Shown: positions 26,561-36,302, numbered from the stretch's first letter. The stretch: DNA of 64,000 bases from Kineothrix sp. IPX-CK (GCF_039134705.1 NZ_CP146256.1:3720001-3784000); one strand, 5' to 3'. Numbers and translations: made by a program. The notes: generated from the letters alone by a model not told the origin.

Positions 26561-28264
26561 CTAATTAGTATGCAGCAAATGATGAGACTTCTCCGATAGC
26601 GGCTCTCCCAAAAATTCCTCATACAGCCGCTGTATGGTAGGATTCTCGTGGGAATATCTAAGACTCCTTTCCTCATCCAGCTCATACAGCTTGGCAGAAC
26701 GCTGCGGTGTCATCTTTACGTCTTCCCAAATAGGCTGTCCTCCGCCTCCTACGCAGCCACCAGGGCAAGCCATGACCTCTACGAAATCGTAATCCTTTCT
26801 TTTTTCCATAATATCATCCATTAGAAGTCTGGCATTCTTGAGCCCGCTTACCGTACAGGTCCGAACCATAGTGCCGTCCACGAAATAGACCGCTTCCTTT
26901 TGTCCCTCTCCGCCCCGTACCTCACCAAAGCCCTTAGGGTCAGGATTATTCCCTGTCAAGGCAAATACCGCAGTCCGAAGCGCCGCTTCCATTACACCTC
27001 CGGTAGTTCCGAACAGAACCCCTGCTCCCGTATTCTCTGAAAGCGGGGAATCGAATTCTACTTCCTCTAACAGTTCCGGCTTGATATGCTCTGCCGTAAT
27101 CAGCCGCGTCAGCTCTCTGGTCGTCAGCACGATATCCACATCCGGACCTGTCCCTGTCACATCCATTGCCGGTATCGCTGCCTCTCCTTTTTTGGCTACA
27201 CATGGCATGACGGAGATACAGCATATTTTATCCGGCGACACATTTAGCTTCTGTGCAAAATATGTCTTCGCCACCGCACCGAACATCTGCTGGGGAGATT
27301 TTGCAGTAGAAAGTCTGCCTGCCGCTTGAGGATATTGGCTTTTCATAAAACGTACCCATGCCGGACAGCAGGAGGTGAACATAGGCAGTCCGCTTTCCTT
27401 GATTTCGGGCAGCCTTTTTAACAGCTCATTGGCTTCTTCCATAATGGTCAGATCGGCAGCAAAGTTGGTATCGAATACATAGTCGAAGCCCACCTGCTTC
27501 AAAGCCGCCGCCATTCTCTTCTCAGTTGCCACATCCTCCGGCAATCCCAGCGACTCCCCCCATGCGGTACGCACTGCGGGAGCAATCTGGACTATGGTAA
27601 TTTTCTCCGGATCGGCCAGGATATCGAACACCTTTGGAATGTCATTGCGCTCTCTAAGTGCGCCGGTGGGACAATGTGAGATGCACTGACCGCACATGCT
27701 GCAGTCGGTATCCTCGATATTGCGATGACCGGACACATCAACCGTAGTACGGGAACCGGTATTTTGCACATCCCAGATATGTAAGTCCTGAACTTTATCA
27801 CAAACCTGTACACAGCGCATACATTTAATGCACTTCTTAAAATCTCTTATCAGAGGATAATCCTGATTCCAGGGCGCATCCTCTACTACTTTCGGATAGG
27901 ATATTTCAGTAAGCCCCAAGTCGTTAGCCATCTTTTGAAGGTTACAGTTGCCGCTTCTGACACAGGTCGCACAATGGCAATCGTGCTGGGAAAGAACCAG
28001 TTCTACATTGATGCTTCTGACTGCACGCACCTTAGGTGAGTTGGTATAGATTACCATTCCCTCCTCTACCGCGTTATTGCAGGCTGTGATGAGCTTCCCC
28101 TTCCCCTGCATTTCTACCACGCAGACTTTACAAGCGCTGATTTCATTGATTCCCTCCAGATAACACAGGTGCGGAATCATAATTCCTGCATGGGCCGCTG
28201 CCTTCATGATAGTGGTTCCTTCTTCCACACAGATATTCCGATTGTCAATTTTCAAATTTACCAT
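26561..28264 (-). CDS. [FeFe]-hydrogenase catalytic subunit, multidomain
   Basis: The 567-residue cytoplasmic protein matches the M3-type layout. It has an N-terminal 2Fe-2S domain (CYLEGINEISACKVCVVE), a His-ligated cluster (HDCHCATCVRSGNC), two 4Fe-4S motifs (CIKCMRCVQVC, CSMCGQCISHCPTGA) and an intact H-cluster domain: TSCCPAWVRF (L1), MPCVAKKGEA (L2), MACPGGCVGGGGQP (L3). It interconverts protons and H2. Its start overlaps the upstream flavoprotein stop by 7 bases, so electrons probably pass between the two. This gene neighbourhood matches the glutamate-synthase-linked group A2. Maturases HydEFG are not in the window. Confidence 0.92.
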   Translation of the reverse strand: MVNLKIDNRNICVEEGTTIMKAAAHAGIMIPHLCYLEGINEISACKVCVVEMQGKGKLITACNNAVEEGMVIYTNSPKVRAVRSINVELVLSQHDCHCATCVRSGNCNLQKMANDLGLTEISYPKVVEDAPWNQDYPLIRDFKKCIKCMRCVQVCDKVQDLHIWDVQNTGSRTTVDVSGHRNIEDTDCSMCGQCISHCPTGALRERNDIPKVFDILADPEKITIVQIAPAVRTAWGESLGLPEDVATEKRMAAALKQVGFDYVFDTNFAADLTIMEEANELLKRLPEIKESGLPMFTSCCPAWVRFMKSQYPQAAGRLSTAKSPQQMFGAVAKTYFAQKLNVSPDKICCISVMPCVAKKGEAAIPAMDVTGTGPDVDIVLTTRELTRLITAEHIKPELLEEVEFDSPLSENTGAGVLFGTTGGVMEAALRTAVFALTGNNPDPKGFGEVRGGEGQKEAVYFVDGTMVRTCTVSGLKNARLLMDDIMEKRKDYDFVEVMACPGGCVGGGGQPIWEDVKMTPQRSAKLYELDEERSLRYSHENPTIQRLYEEFLGEPLSEKSHHLLHTN

Positions 28265-30108
28265 ATCGCAGCCCGGCCTCCTTTCAAATTTCCATAACCG
28301 TAATGGTCACAGCGCAGACATCTGCCCGCTTCCTGTTCCGCTTCCTGCTCCGTCATGGTACATTCTATTTCATCGAAGTCATTCTTTCGTTTGCCCGCTT
28401 CGCGCTCCCTCAGATTGATTCTGCCGCAGGGCTCCTTATCCTCGTAATTCACCTGAGGGATTTCTACATCACAGCTAATGATGTGATGATAGTCCAGATA
28501 CTCGTCAATGTTAGCTGCGGCGACCTTACCCGCAGCAATGGCCCGAATAACGGTAGCGGGGCCGGTCACACAGTCACCGCCGGCAAAAACACCGGGGATC
28601 TCACGGAATCCGCTTTCGCTCAGGGCATCGATAACCCCTCTTTTTACCGGAACTCCTGATTCCTGGAAATGGTGCGATTCGATTCCCTGACCTACGGCAA
28701 CCACAACAATATCACAAGGTATCCTTTCCAATTCTCTATCGGCACGTACCGGACGGGCACGTCCCCATGCATCGATAGGACCGATGATCTGGGGTTCGAT
28801 CCAGACAGCAGTAACATTCCCTTTTGCATCCGCTTCAATTTTGATAGGCGCATTGAGGGGATAAAGCTCAGCGCCTTCGGCTATGGCTCCCTCGACCTCT
28901 TCGGGAAGAGCTGTCATATCCTCCTGTCTTCTTCGATAGGCAATCCCTACCTGCGCAGCACCAAGGCGAATCGCCGAACGAGTACAGTCCATGGCGACAT
29001 TGCCGCCGCCCACGATAATGACCCTTTTTCCGGTAAAATCGGGAGGGTTGTTTTCTCCGATACTTCTAAGCATTTCTACAGCGGAAATCACGCCCGCCGA
29101 ATCTTCTCCTTCAATGCCCATCTTTTTATCGATATGTGCGCCGATAGCGATATATACGGCATCGTATTTCTTCCGCAGTTTATCTAATGAGATGTCGTCC
29201 TCTTTTTTTCCAACCTTTTTCCCCGTATGCACTTCCACACCCGTAGAAAGAATCGCTTCAATATCTTCGTCAAGACGTACTCTTGGGAATCTATAGTTCG
29301 GAATACCGTACCTCAGCATGCCTCCCAGCTTTTCCTTTTCTTCATATACTACGGCATGATGGCCCATGAGCTCCAGATAATAGGCCGCCGATAATCCGCC
29401 TGGTCCTCCTCCTATGATAGCTACCTTTTTGCCTGTAGAGGGTGCTTTCTCAGGAACGGGTACGGTGTTGGCACGGGCGTTGTCAACTGCCATGCGTTTC
29501 ATGCCGCGGATGTTCACGGAGCTGTCGATCATGTTACGACGGCAGCGAGCTTCACAAGGATGTTCACAAATCAATGCACAGGCGGTAGGGAAAGGATTGT
29601 CTTTACGAATCAGCGTTACCGCATCCGCATACCGCTTTTCTCCTACCAGCGCGATATATCCGGGGATATCCACACCAGCCGGACACAAAGCCACACACGG
29701 CACAGGCTGTGTAATGCCGTAGGAACATTTTCCATGCTCAATGTGATAGACATAGTCCTCACGGAAACCTTTTAAACCTGCTAATACCATGCCTGCTGCC
29801 TCATAGCCTATAGCACAATCGGCAGAATCGGCAATACTGCTCGCCGTCCTCAGCATTAAATCCAATGTGGCTAATGTGGCTCGATTTTCCAGCACATCTT
29901 CCAACATCTTCGAAAGCTGCAACAGCCCTACGCGGCAGGGAACACATTTACCGCAGGTCTGGGCATGGCATACTCTCAAAAAAGATAGTTGTAAATCCAC
30001 CGGACATAACCCCGGAGGACTGGCGACGATATGTCTTTCCAGATCCTTGTACAGCCGCTCCACTGTAAGCTGGGCCTGATTGGGGGTACTAATTCTTAAT
30101 CGACTCAT
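28258..30108 (-). CDS. NuoF-tail/GltD-like FAD-NAD(P) oxidoreductase, hydrogenase partner
   Basis: The 616-residue protein fuses two modules. The first 130 residues hold CGKCVPCRVGLLQLSKMLED, the C-terminal 4Fe-4S motif of NuoF/HydB, but no FMN/NADH domain. From about residue 135 it is GltD-like: CSYGITQPVPCVALCPAGVD and CALICEHPCEARCRR for iron-sulfur clusters, FAD motif VAIIGGGPGGLSAAYYLE, and NAD(P) motif VIIVGGGNVAMDCTRSA. The tail CLRCDHYGYG is extra. It likely links the hydrogenase to a pyridine nucleotide. AGGAG 5 bases ahead fixes the ATG at 30108; the longer frame to 30159 is rejected. Confidence 0.88.
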   Translation of the reverse strand: MSRLRISTPNQAQLTVERLYKDLERHIVASPPGLCPVDLQLSFLRVCHAQTCGKCVPCRVGLLQLSKMLEDVLENRATLATLDLMLRTASSIADSADCAIGYEAAGMVLAGLKGFREDYVYHIEHGKCSYGITQPVPCVALCPAGVDIPGYIALVGEKRYADAVTLIRKDNPFPTACALICEHPCEARCRRNMIDSSVNIRGMKRMAVDNARANTVPVPEKAPSTGKKVAIIGGGPGGLSAAYYLELMGHHAVVYEEKEKLGGMLRYGIPNYRFPRVRLDEDIEAILSTGVEVHTGKKVGKKEDDISLDKLRKKYDAVYIAIGAHIDKKMGIEGEDSAGVISAVEMLRSIGENNPPDFTGKRVIIVGGGNVAMDCTRSAIRLGAAQVGIAYRRRQEDMTALPEEVEGAIAEGAELYPLNAPIKIEADAKGNVTAVWIEPQIIGPIDAWGRARPVRADRELERIPCDIVVVAVGQGIESHHFQESGVPVKRGVIDALSESGFREIPGVFAGGDCVTGPATVIRAIAAGKVAAANIDEYLDYHHIISCDVEIPQVNYEDKEPCGRINLREREAGKRKNDFDEIECTMTEQEAEQEAGRCLRCDHYGYGNLKGGRAAIW

Positions 30109-30189
30109 CCTTTCTCCTCTCTGCATTAAAACAAATTTCCTTTGTTTATACTTGTACAAAATAACTATAAGGTATGTACTTACCTATAT

Positions 30190-30228
30190 CTTAATTATAA
30201 TTAAGTCACAAAAAAATTGCCTTGTCAA
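30190..30228 (-). promoter_or_regulatory. Hydrogenase operon promoter region with a 16-bp palindrome
   Basis: TTGACA on the minus strand (30228-30223) precedes the perfect palindrome CTTAATTATAATTAAG (30205-30190), where the -10 should lie, although spacing to the best TATAAT is long (23). A second repeat, AGGTA/TACCT, lies at about 30168-30183. These may be operators. No clear Rex site was seen. Confidence 0.45.
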
Positions 30229-30244
30229 CATATCCCGACACTTT

Positions 30245-30271
30245 ATTACTGAAAACGGAGTGAACAGTAAT
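30245..30271. repeat. 27-bp dispersed palindrome, copy A
   Basis: ATTACTG and CAGTAAT flank AAAACGGAGTGAA. On the minus strand it reads as the TTACTGTTCACTCCGTT form also found at 38005-38028 and 50987-51013. Confidence 0.6.
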
Positions 30272-30283
30272 GTCATTCACACA

Positions 30284-30322
30284 CAAAAACACCCGGCATA
30301 ACTTTTACAGTATATGCCGGGT
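30284..30322 (-). terminator. Intrinsic terminator next to the flagellin scar
   Basis: On the minus strand ACCCGGCATA and TATGCCGGGT form the stem and GTTTTTG follows. It ends transcription from pepT. It starts about 20 bases after the flagellin-like stop codon, suggesting that it was originally a flagellin terminator. Confidence 0.8.
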
Positions 30323-30341
30323 ATCGTCTGTCATATGTTTC

Positions 30342-30398
30342 CTATCCGTTTATTAAGTTAAGTACACCCTGAAGGCTTTGGTTCGCCTGTGCCAGCAT
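30342..30398 (-). pseudogene. Flagellin C-terminal remnant
   Basis: The minus strand from 30398 reads MLAQANQSLQGVLNLING followed by a stop, the hallmark end of bacterial flagellins (AMLAQANQ..QGVLxLL). Upstream the frame meets a stop within four codons, and nothing else of flagellin is left before pepT. I read this as a scar of a lost or displaced flagellin gene. It is too short to be functional. Confidence 0.6.
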
Positions 30399-30460
30399 GA
30401 CCTTTCAATACCTGCAAATAATCGTTTCATCCTGCATATAAGCGTATATGTCTTAAAGTC

Positions 30461-31705
30461 TCAGCAGTCTTCTTGTGCCAGGCCGTATTTCTGAGAAATA
30501 CGTATCAGCAGCTCCACGATCTTCTCCATAGATTCCACACAAATATATTCGTACTTTCCATGAAAATTATGCCCACCCGTGCAGATATTGGGGCAAGGAA
30601 GCCCCATGAAGGAAAGCCTCGCACCGTCAGTGCCGCCTCGGATCGGGATGACTATGGGTGTCACGCCGATTTCCTCCATGGCTGCTTTGGCATTATCTAC
30701 CAAGTGCATATTCTTCTCTATGATTTCTTTCATATTATAATAAGAATCCTTTAAATCAATGACTACAGTGCCTTCTCTGTATTTCTCGTTCAGAAAGCAC
30801 CCTATCCTAAGAAAGTTTTCCTTTTTCTGCTCAAATTTCTCTTTGTCATGATCACGTATGATGTATTCGGAAACCGCTTCTTCCACATTTCCTGTTAACG
30901 AATCCAAGTGATAAAAGCCCTCGTACTTCTCCGTATACATAGGATTCTGAAATGCGGGAAGCATAGCTTGAAATTCCTGAAGTATAAGCAAAGCATTTAT
31001 CATCTTATTCTTGGCATCGCCGGGATGTACGCTCCGGCCATATGCGGTTACTTTTGCCCCTGCCGCATTGAAGTTCTCGTATTCCAGCTCCCCCAGTCTG
31101 CCGCCGTCCACCGTATAAGCATAATCAGCTCCGAATAAATCCACATCAAAATAATCGGCTCCGGCTCCCACTTCTTCGTCCGGAGTAAAACCGATTCGCA
31201 GTTTTCCATGAGCGATTTCCGGATGCGTCAGAAGGTACTGCGCCATAGCCATGATTTCCGCGATTCCTGCTTTATCATCGGCTCCTAACAACGTAGTTCC
31301 GTCCGTCACGATCAAGCTTTTTCCAATATAATAGGAAAGCTCGGGGAAATCATTCGTCCGCATCACTACGTTCTTCTCCCCATTCAGAACAATGTCGCCT
31401 CCGTCATAAGTCTCCACGATACGGGGCTTTACGCCCGCCCCCGTCACTGCCGGAGAAGTATCCATATGGGCGATAAATCCTAGAACCGGAGCACTCTCCA
31501 ACCCCCTCGATGCAGGAATGGACGCATATACATAGCAATATTCCTTATCCAGAGTTATTTCCTCTGCGCCCATTTCTTCGAGCTGCTCTACAAGCAGCTT
31601 CGCCAAATCGAACTGCTTTGCCGTAGAGGGAGTAGATGCCCTCCCGTCTTCGGACTGGGTATCTAATCGTACATATTTCAAAAAGTTATCTACTACTGTC
31701 GACAT
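30461..31705 (-). CDS. pepT: Peptidase T (tripeptide aminopeptidase)
   Basis: PepT is a cytoplasmic M20-family zinc peptidase that removes N-terminal residues from tripeptides. Metal-site motifs are complete: [53 protein letters not shown], and the C-terminal [21 protein letters not shown]. Length (414) is normal. It starts 23 bases after the chemoreceptor stop, so the two are probably cotranscribed. An intrinsic terminator lies about 140 bases downstream. Confidence 0.95.
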   Translation of the reverse strand: MSTVVDNFLKYVRLDTQSEDGRASTPSTAKQFDLAKLLVEQLEEMGAEEITLDKEYCYVYASIPASRGLESAPVLGFIAHMDTSPAVTGAGVKPRIVETYDGGDIVLNGEKNVVMRTNDFPELSYYIGKSLIVTDGTTLLGADDKAGIAEIMAMAQYLLTHPEIAHGKLRIGFTPDEEVGAGADYFDVDLFGADYAYTVDGGRLGELEYENFNAAGAKVTAYGRSVHPGDAKNKMINALLILQEFQAMLPAFQNPMYTEKYEGFYHLDSLTGNVEEAVSEYIIRDHDKEKFEQKKENFLRIGCFLNEKYREGTVVIDLKDSYYNMKEIIEKNMHLVDNAKAAMEEIGVTPIVIPIRGGTDGARLSFMGLPCPNICTGGHNFHGKYEYICVESMEKIVELLIRISQKYGLAQEDC

Positions 31706-31728
31706 GCTGCTCTCCTTAGGTCAATTCT

Positions 31729-33189
31729 TTATTTTGCGTAGGTTCTAAGCTCCTGCGCCAGCTCATGTATCGATTCCAGCATACGCCTGCACTCTACCAT
31801 CTGGCCCACAGACTCCTCAGCGGACTTCACGCCCTCCTGCGAAGATGCCGCAACTTCTTCTCCTGTCGCCGAAAGCTGGGAAATATTGTCGGAAATTACT
31901 CCGGTAGCCTGCATAATGTCTTCCATAGTCTGCTCCAGGTTATTGATACTTCCTGCAAGCTCAATTACTTCATCGTTAATCGTCTCGAATTTCTCTTTCG
32001 TGACCTCTATCATCTTCGTTTGCTCGTTAATGAAACCTACGGAATGATCCAAGCTCTCCGACGCACTCCTGGCATCCTCTATCAACTCGGAAATGATTCC
32101 CGTAATCCTCTCTGTCGCACCCTTCGTCTGATCCGAAAGCTGTCTGATTTCATCCGCCACTACAGCGAAGCCTTTACCCGCTTCTCCCGCTCTCGCAGCT
32201 TCGATGGATGCGTTTAAAGCGAGCAGATTGGTCTGGGAGGAAATATTCATAATATCCCCAACAATATGCTTCACTTCATCCACGCTGGTTGTCAGTCTGG
32301 CTGTGGCGCTTACCGTCTGGCGGCTTGCTTCCTCCACGCCCTTAGCCTGTTCCTTCAGGCTGTTGACAAGGCCTACACCCTCCGCTACGTTCTCAGAGGT
32401 AGTAAGAGATACCTCTGCTATCTTGGAGGTTTCCTTCCCTGCCACATCCGCACTCTCCTGAATGTTGGAGCACATCGCCGCCTGCTCCTGAATGGATTGC
32501 GCCGTGCTCTCCGTACTTTCCGCAATGTTCTGCATAGCGGAGCTGTTGGAATTCACGCTTTCCTGAAGCCGCTTTAACAATTCATTGGCACGCTCGAAAT
32601 CCACGCCTATATTATCCGCAGTCTGGACCATTTTATCCGCTGCCTTCGCCTGTTCTTGGGCTACTGCACTGATGCTGTCCATCTTTTCTTCATTAAACTG
32701 CTGTATCAGCTTCAGCGACACATAGGCAGTCGCACATATGATAAGCGATATTCCCCAGCGGATAACAGTGTCATCCCATACCAGCCTTCCGGCCGCCACA
32801 TCCTCTATTGTCCATATCGTATTACCGATGACTATGGCTATAGTACCTGCCACAGCAAACCGTACATTCAGATACATCATCGCCCCTATGATCATAGGAA
32901 AGGCATAGATATAAGTCGAAGAAAAGGTACTCACGGACATGAGCACGATAAAGGTCAGTGCTCCCGACCCGGTCAGCACGGAACCGCATATCCTTCTTCC
33001 TTTGCAAATCATGAAGCCGATGATACTGACTATTAACAGCACGATCGGAGTGAACAAGCCAATGTAATTCTGAAGCTGTGCACTCTCTCCTCTCACATCA
33101 TTTAGCATGGATACCGCGCTGAAAATAAGCGTACATGCTATAATCACAAAAACTTTCTTATCAATTCTTAGGTATTGTTCTCTTGTCAT
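31729..33189 (-). CDS. Methyl-accepting chemotaxis protein
   Basis: This is a transducer with an N-terminal membrane domain of about five or six hydrophobic segments (residues about 15-165) and no obvious periplasmic sensor. A cytoplasmic coiled coil follows, with the conserved hairpin tip [20 protein letters not shown] and [20 protein letters not shown]. Ligand input may come through the membrane domain. There is no HAMP domain that I can see. GGAGG 8 bases ahead selects the ATG at 33189 over 33207. It is upstream of pepT, which might link peptide sensing with peptide use, but that is inference. Confidence 0.9.
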   Translation of the reverse strand: MTREQYLRIDKKVFVIIACTLIFSAVSMLNDVRGESAQLQNYIGLFTPIVLLIVSIIGFMICKGRRICGSVLTGSGALTFIVLMSVSTFSSTYIYAFPMIIGAMMYLNVRFAVAGTIAIVIGNTIWTIEDVAAGRLVWDDTVIRWGISLIICATAYVSLKLIQQFNEEKMDSISAVAQEQAKAADKMVQTADNIGVDFERANELLKRLQESVNSNSSAMQNIAESTESTAQSIQEQAAMCSNIQESADVAGKETSKIAEVSLTTSENVAEGVGLVNSLKEQAKGVEEASRQTVSATARLTTSVDEVKHIVGDIMNISSQTNLLALNASIEAARAGEAGKGFAVVADEIRQLSDQTKGATERITGIISELIEDARSASESLDHSVGFINEQTKMIEVTKEKFETINDEVIELAGSINNLEQTMEDIMQATGVISDNISQLSATGEEVAASSQEGVKSAEESVGQMVECRRMLESIHELAQELRTYAK

Positions 33190-33605
33190 CTGCTTATCCT
33201 CCACCATTACTAATGCTATAATACACCCACTAAATAATATAACACTATATAGAAGAAAATTAAAGAAAAATTTCCCATTTACCGTATATTTCGATTTTTT
33301 TCTTTCCTAATTTTCAATTTTCATATTTGGAAAATTTTTGTGTACAAATATACACTTTTCATATATAATATAGATGCAAATTGATAAGGCTTAAATAAAG
33401 AGGGAGCAACCGTCATTTATATGGATTCTTTGCGATATATCCAACTAGATTATGTTTCATACGCTAAGAATTGAAATGGCAAGATTTTTATTGTATCGGA
33501 TAAGGTTACAGTAAAAGTCTTTTTATCATGCCTCTCCTCTAATATTAAAAACACTAAAAACAATTGTAATTTAAGAAATTACACACTTTTAAGGAGGTAT
33601 TATTC
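33190..33605. other. AT-rich intergenic region with no gene found
   Basis: This gap separates the divergent chemoreceptor and CBS-protein genes. A possible plus-strand promoter is TTGTGT (33338) with TATATA (33362), spacer 18. A 17-codon ATG frame at 33421 has a poorly spaced ribosome site and is not called. AAGGAGG lies directly before 33606. Confidence 0.5.
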
Positions 33606-34940
33606 ATGGACAGCGACCCTGTCGCCCGAACGATTACTTTACAACTTTTATTTCTAGTATTTTTAACACTGGTGAACGCGTTTTTCGCAGGAGCCGAAAT
33701 GGCTGTAGTTTCCGTCAATAAGAACAAAATCAAGCGGCTGGCAGGGGGAGGCAACAAGAAGGCGGCTTTGATACTTCGCCTTTCGGAGAATTCCACTAGT
33801 TTTTTATCTACCATTCAGGTAGCGATAACGTTCGCGGGCTTTTTCTCCAGTGCATCCGCAGCGACAGGTATTTCTCAGATACTCGCAGGTAAAATGGAGG
33901 AGCTTAGTATTCCCTATAGCGGAACGCTCGCTGTGGTAATCGTCACATTGATTTTGTCCTACTTCACACTTGTCTTCGGAGAACTGGTGCCGAAGAGAGT
34001 GGCATTGCAGAAGGCGGAGGGATTCAGCCTCTTCTGTGTAACTCCTATTTACTATGTATCCATTGCCATGGCGCCTTTTATCAAGCTTCTTTCCTTATCT
34101 ACCAATGGATTCCTTCATCTCATCGGAATGAAGTCCGCTTCTCTCGAGGAGGAGGTATCCGAGGAGGAAATAAAGTCCCTTTTGGAAACAGGACAGGAAA
34201 CGGGCGTTTTCAATGATATCGAGAAGGAGATGATCACTTCCATTTTTTCCTTCGATGATAAGAAGGCGAAGGAAGTGATGACCCCGAGGCAGGATATGAT
34301 TGCTATAGATATTTCCAAGTACCGGGATGAATATTTGGACACCATATTGCAGAGCAGGCGTTCCCGTATTCCCGTCTACGACAAGAACATGGACACCATC
34401 ATCGGAATTCTTTCCGTGAAGGACTTCATGATCAAGGCCAAGGAGCAATCCTTTACCAATGTAGATATAAGGACTCTTTTGCAGAAGCCTTATTTCGTTC
34501 CGGAGAACCAAAAGATCGACAAGCTTTTTCAGGAAATGCAGAAAAGCAAGATCCATATGGCCGTTTTGGTGGATGAATACGGTGGTGTATCGGGTCTCGT
34601 CACGTTAGAAGACCTGATCGAAGAAATTGTGGGAGATATTTGGGAAGAATATGAAGAAGCGGATACGGGTATTGTAGAGCTTTCTTCCGGCGCATACCAC
34701 ATTCCCGGCAGCATGCTCATTTACGATTTGAACGAGGAGTTACACCTTCACCTCACGAGCAACTGCGATACTCTGTCCGGATATTTAATTGAGCAGCTAG
34801 GGTATATCCCTGAGGAAGGCCAGCTTCCGCTTACCATTAAGACACCGGAAGCAAACTTTTCCATTACGGAGTTAAAAGATCGTGTCATTACTTCTGCTAC
34901 GGCAGAAATAATAAATAAACAAAAGGAGAACGAATCATGA
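33606..34940 (+). CDS. CNNM/CorC-type membrane protein (DUF21, CBS pair, CorC_HlyC domain)
   Basis: The 444-residue protein has an N-terminal DUF21 domain with about four helices (VNAFFAGAEMAVVSVNKNKI, VTLILSYFTLVFGELVPKR). A CBS pair follows (EVMTPRQDMIAIDI, VLVDEYGGVSGLVTLEDLIEEIVGDI), then a CorC_HlyC transporter-associated domain. Such proteins are often called hemolysins, but bacterial members are implicated in Mg2+/Co2+ transport. Its stop overlaps the OadB-like gene by 4 bases, so expression is coupled; the biological link is unclear. Confidence 0.88.
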   Translation: MDSDPVARTITLQLLFLVFLTLVNAFFAGAEMAVVSVNKNKIKRLAGGGNKKAALILRLSENSTSFLSTIQVAITFAGFFSSASAATGISQILAGKMEELSIPYSGTLAVVIVTLILSYFTLVFGELVPKRVALQKAEGFSLFCVTPIYYVSIAMAPFIKLLSLSTNGFLHLIGMKSASLEEEVSEEEIKSLLETGQETGVFNDIEKEMITSIFSFDDKKAKEVMTPRQDMIAIDISKYRDEYLDTILQSRRSRIPVYDKNMDTIIGILSVKDFMIKAKEQSFTNVDIRTLLQKPYFVPENQKIDKLFQEMQKSKIHMAVLVDEYGGVSGLVTLEDLIEEIVGDIWEEYEEADTGIVELSSGAYHIPGSMLIYDLNEELHLHLTSNCDTLSGYLIEQLGYIPEEGQLPLTIKTPEANFSITELKDRVITSATAEIINKQKENES

Positions 34941-36079
34941 ATTTTATTATTGAAGGAATTATGTCAGTAACATGGCAGCAAATTGTTATGTACTTCGTCG
35001 GCGTTTTGCTGATCTGGCTCGCTATAAAGAAGGAATACGAGCCGTCACTGCTTTTACCGATGGGCTTTGGCGCCATTCTTGTCAACCTTCCCGCTTCCGG
35101 TGTAATCAATCAGGTGCTCGAAGGCGTAGGCGAAACCCACGGTATTATCCAGTGGTTGTTTGAAGTCGGCATTGAAGCTTCCGAAGCATTGCCAATCCTG
35201 CTCTTTATCGGTATCGGAGCTATGATCGACTTTGGTCCTCTGCTTTCCAAGCCTATCATGTTCTTATTCGGCGCTGCCGCTCAGTTCGGTATTTTTGCCG
35301 CTATCCTCCTTGCGACTCTTCTCGGATTCGACTTGAAGGATGCTGCTTCTATCGGTATCATCGGTGCTGCCGACGGCCCTACATCAATTTTGGTATCCCA
35401 GATACTACATTCCAAATATATCGGTGCCATAGCCGTGGCCGCTTACTCTTACATGGCCCTCGTACCGATCGTTCAGCCTTTTGCTATTAAGCTGGTTACG
35501 ACGAAGAAGGAACGCCGTATCCGTATGGACTACAAGCCCTCTCAGGTTTCCAAATCCATGCGTATCGCATTCCCTATCATCGTTACCTTTATCGTTGGAT
35601 TCATCGCTCCGTCTTCCGTTTCGCTCGTTGGTTTCCTTATGTTCGGTAACCTGCTTCGTGAATGCGGAGTACTCGGTACGATGTCCGATACGGCACAGAA
35701 TGCTCTTGCTAACCTGATCACACTTTTACTCGGTATCACCATCTCCTTCAGTATGAAGGCTGCAGATTTCGTAAATACCGATACCTTACTGGTTATGCTG
35801 ATCGGTCTTGCCGCATTCGTACTCGACACCATGGGCGGCGTGCTCTTTGCAAAATTTATCAACCTCTTCATACCTCACAACAAGATCAACCCTATGGTCG
35901 GTGCGGCAGGTATCTCCGCATTCCCCATGTCTTCACGTGTTGTACAGAAAATGGCTATGAAAGAGGACCCGGGCAATGTTCTTATCATGCAGGCTGCGGG
36001 TGCTAACGTATCCGGACAGATTGCTTCCGTTATCGCCGGAGGACTTGTTATTAACCTTGTAACCAACTACTTGAAGTAA
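34937..36079 (+). CDS. Sodium-translocating decarboxylase beta subunit (OadB/GcdB-like)
   Basis: This polytopic membrane protein of 380 residues drives Na+ export coupled to decarboxylation of a carboxybiotin carrier. Conserved functional regions are IGIIGAADGPTSILVSQ, which contains the ion-pathway Asp, and NPMVGAAGISAFPMSSRVVQ with the C-terminal Asn/Ser residues. AGGAG lies 8 bases before the ATG. A gamma-like subunit follows, but no carboxyltransferase alpha subunit or biotin carrier is nearby. The substrate (oxaloacetate, methylmalonyl-CoA, glutaconyl-CoA or malonate) is therefore open. Confidence 0.92.
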   Translation: MNFIIEGIMSVTWQQIVMYFVGVLLIWLAIKKEYEPSLLLPMGFGAILVNLPASGVINQVLEGVGETHGIIQWLFEVGIEASEALPILLFIGIGAMIDFGPLLSKPIMFLFGAAAQFGIFAAILLATLLGFDLKDAASIGIIGAADGPTSILVSQILHSKYIGAIAVAAYSYMALVPIVQPFAIKLVTTKKERRIRMDYKPSQVSKSMRIAFPIIVTFIVGFIAPSSVSLVGFLMFGNLLRECGVLGTMSDTAQNALANLITLLLGITISFSMKAADFVNTDTLLVMLIGLAAFVLDTMGGVLFAKFINLFIPHNKINPMVGAAGISAFPMSSRVVQKMAMKEDPGNVLIMQAAGANVSGQIASVIAGGLVINLVTNYLK

Positions 36080-36092
36080 GGAGGAACGTATT

Positions 36093-36239
36093 ATGATGGA
36101 CAATGTAATAATTGCTTTGGAGATTATGGGAAAAGGAATGGGCGGTATTTTTATCGCAACCCTTTTAATCATCGGTATTGCCATGCTTCTTTCCAAACTC
36201 ACAGCCGGAACCGGAAAAAAAAGCGAAGAAAAAAAATAA
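36093..36239 (+). CDS. OadG-family small membrane subunit
   Basis: A 48-residue protein starts at the ATG at 36093 (GGAGG 8 bases ahead). ALEIMGKGMGGIFIATLLII resembles the single helix of sodium-pump decarboxylase gamma subunits, which begin in the same way (GLEIMxxGMGGIFxVL). A short Lys/Glu tail ends at 36239. It begins 14 bases after the beta subunit and is followed by a terminator. The gamma subunit stabilises the complex and binds the other subunits; here those must be encoded elsewhere. Confidence 0.8.
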   Translation: MMDNVIIALEIMGKGMGGIFIATLLIIGIAMLLSKLTAGTGKKSEEKK

Positions 36240-36260
36240 ATTATACATTTAAGTATTTTA

Positions 36261-36289
36261 AAGGAGGACGCTTGGCGTCCTTCTTTTTT
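36261..36289 (+). terminator. Intrinsic terminator after the OadG-like gene
   Basis: AAGGAGGACGC, loop TTG, GCGTCCTTC and six Ts. It closes the three-gene operon 33606-36239. Confidence 0.88.
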
Positions 36290-36302
36290 ATGATTTACTA
36301 GA

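Noticed and set aside
30190..30228. Rex (NADH-sensing) operator before the hydrogenase operon
   Set aside because: The palindrome CTTAATTATAATTAAG lacks the TTGTTAA or TTGTGA half-sites expected for Rex.
33421..33474. 17-codon frame in the gap upstream of the CBS protein
   Set aside because: The ribosome site is too far from the ATG (about 15 bases) and there is no supporting terminator or motif.
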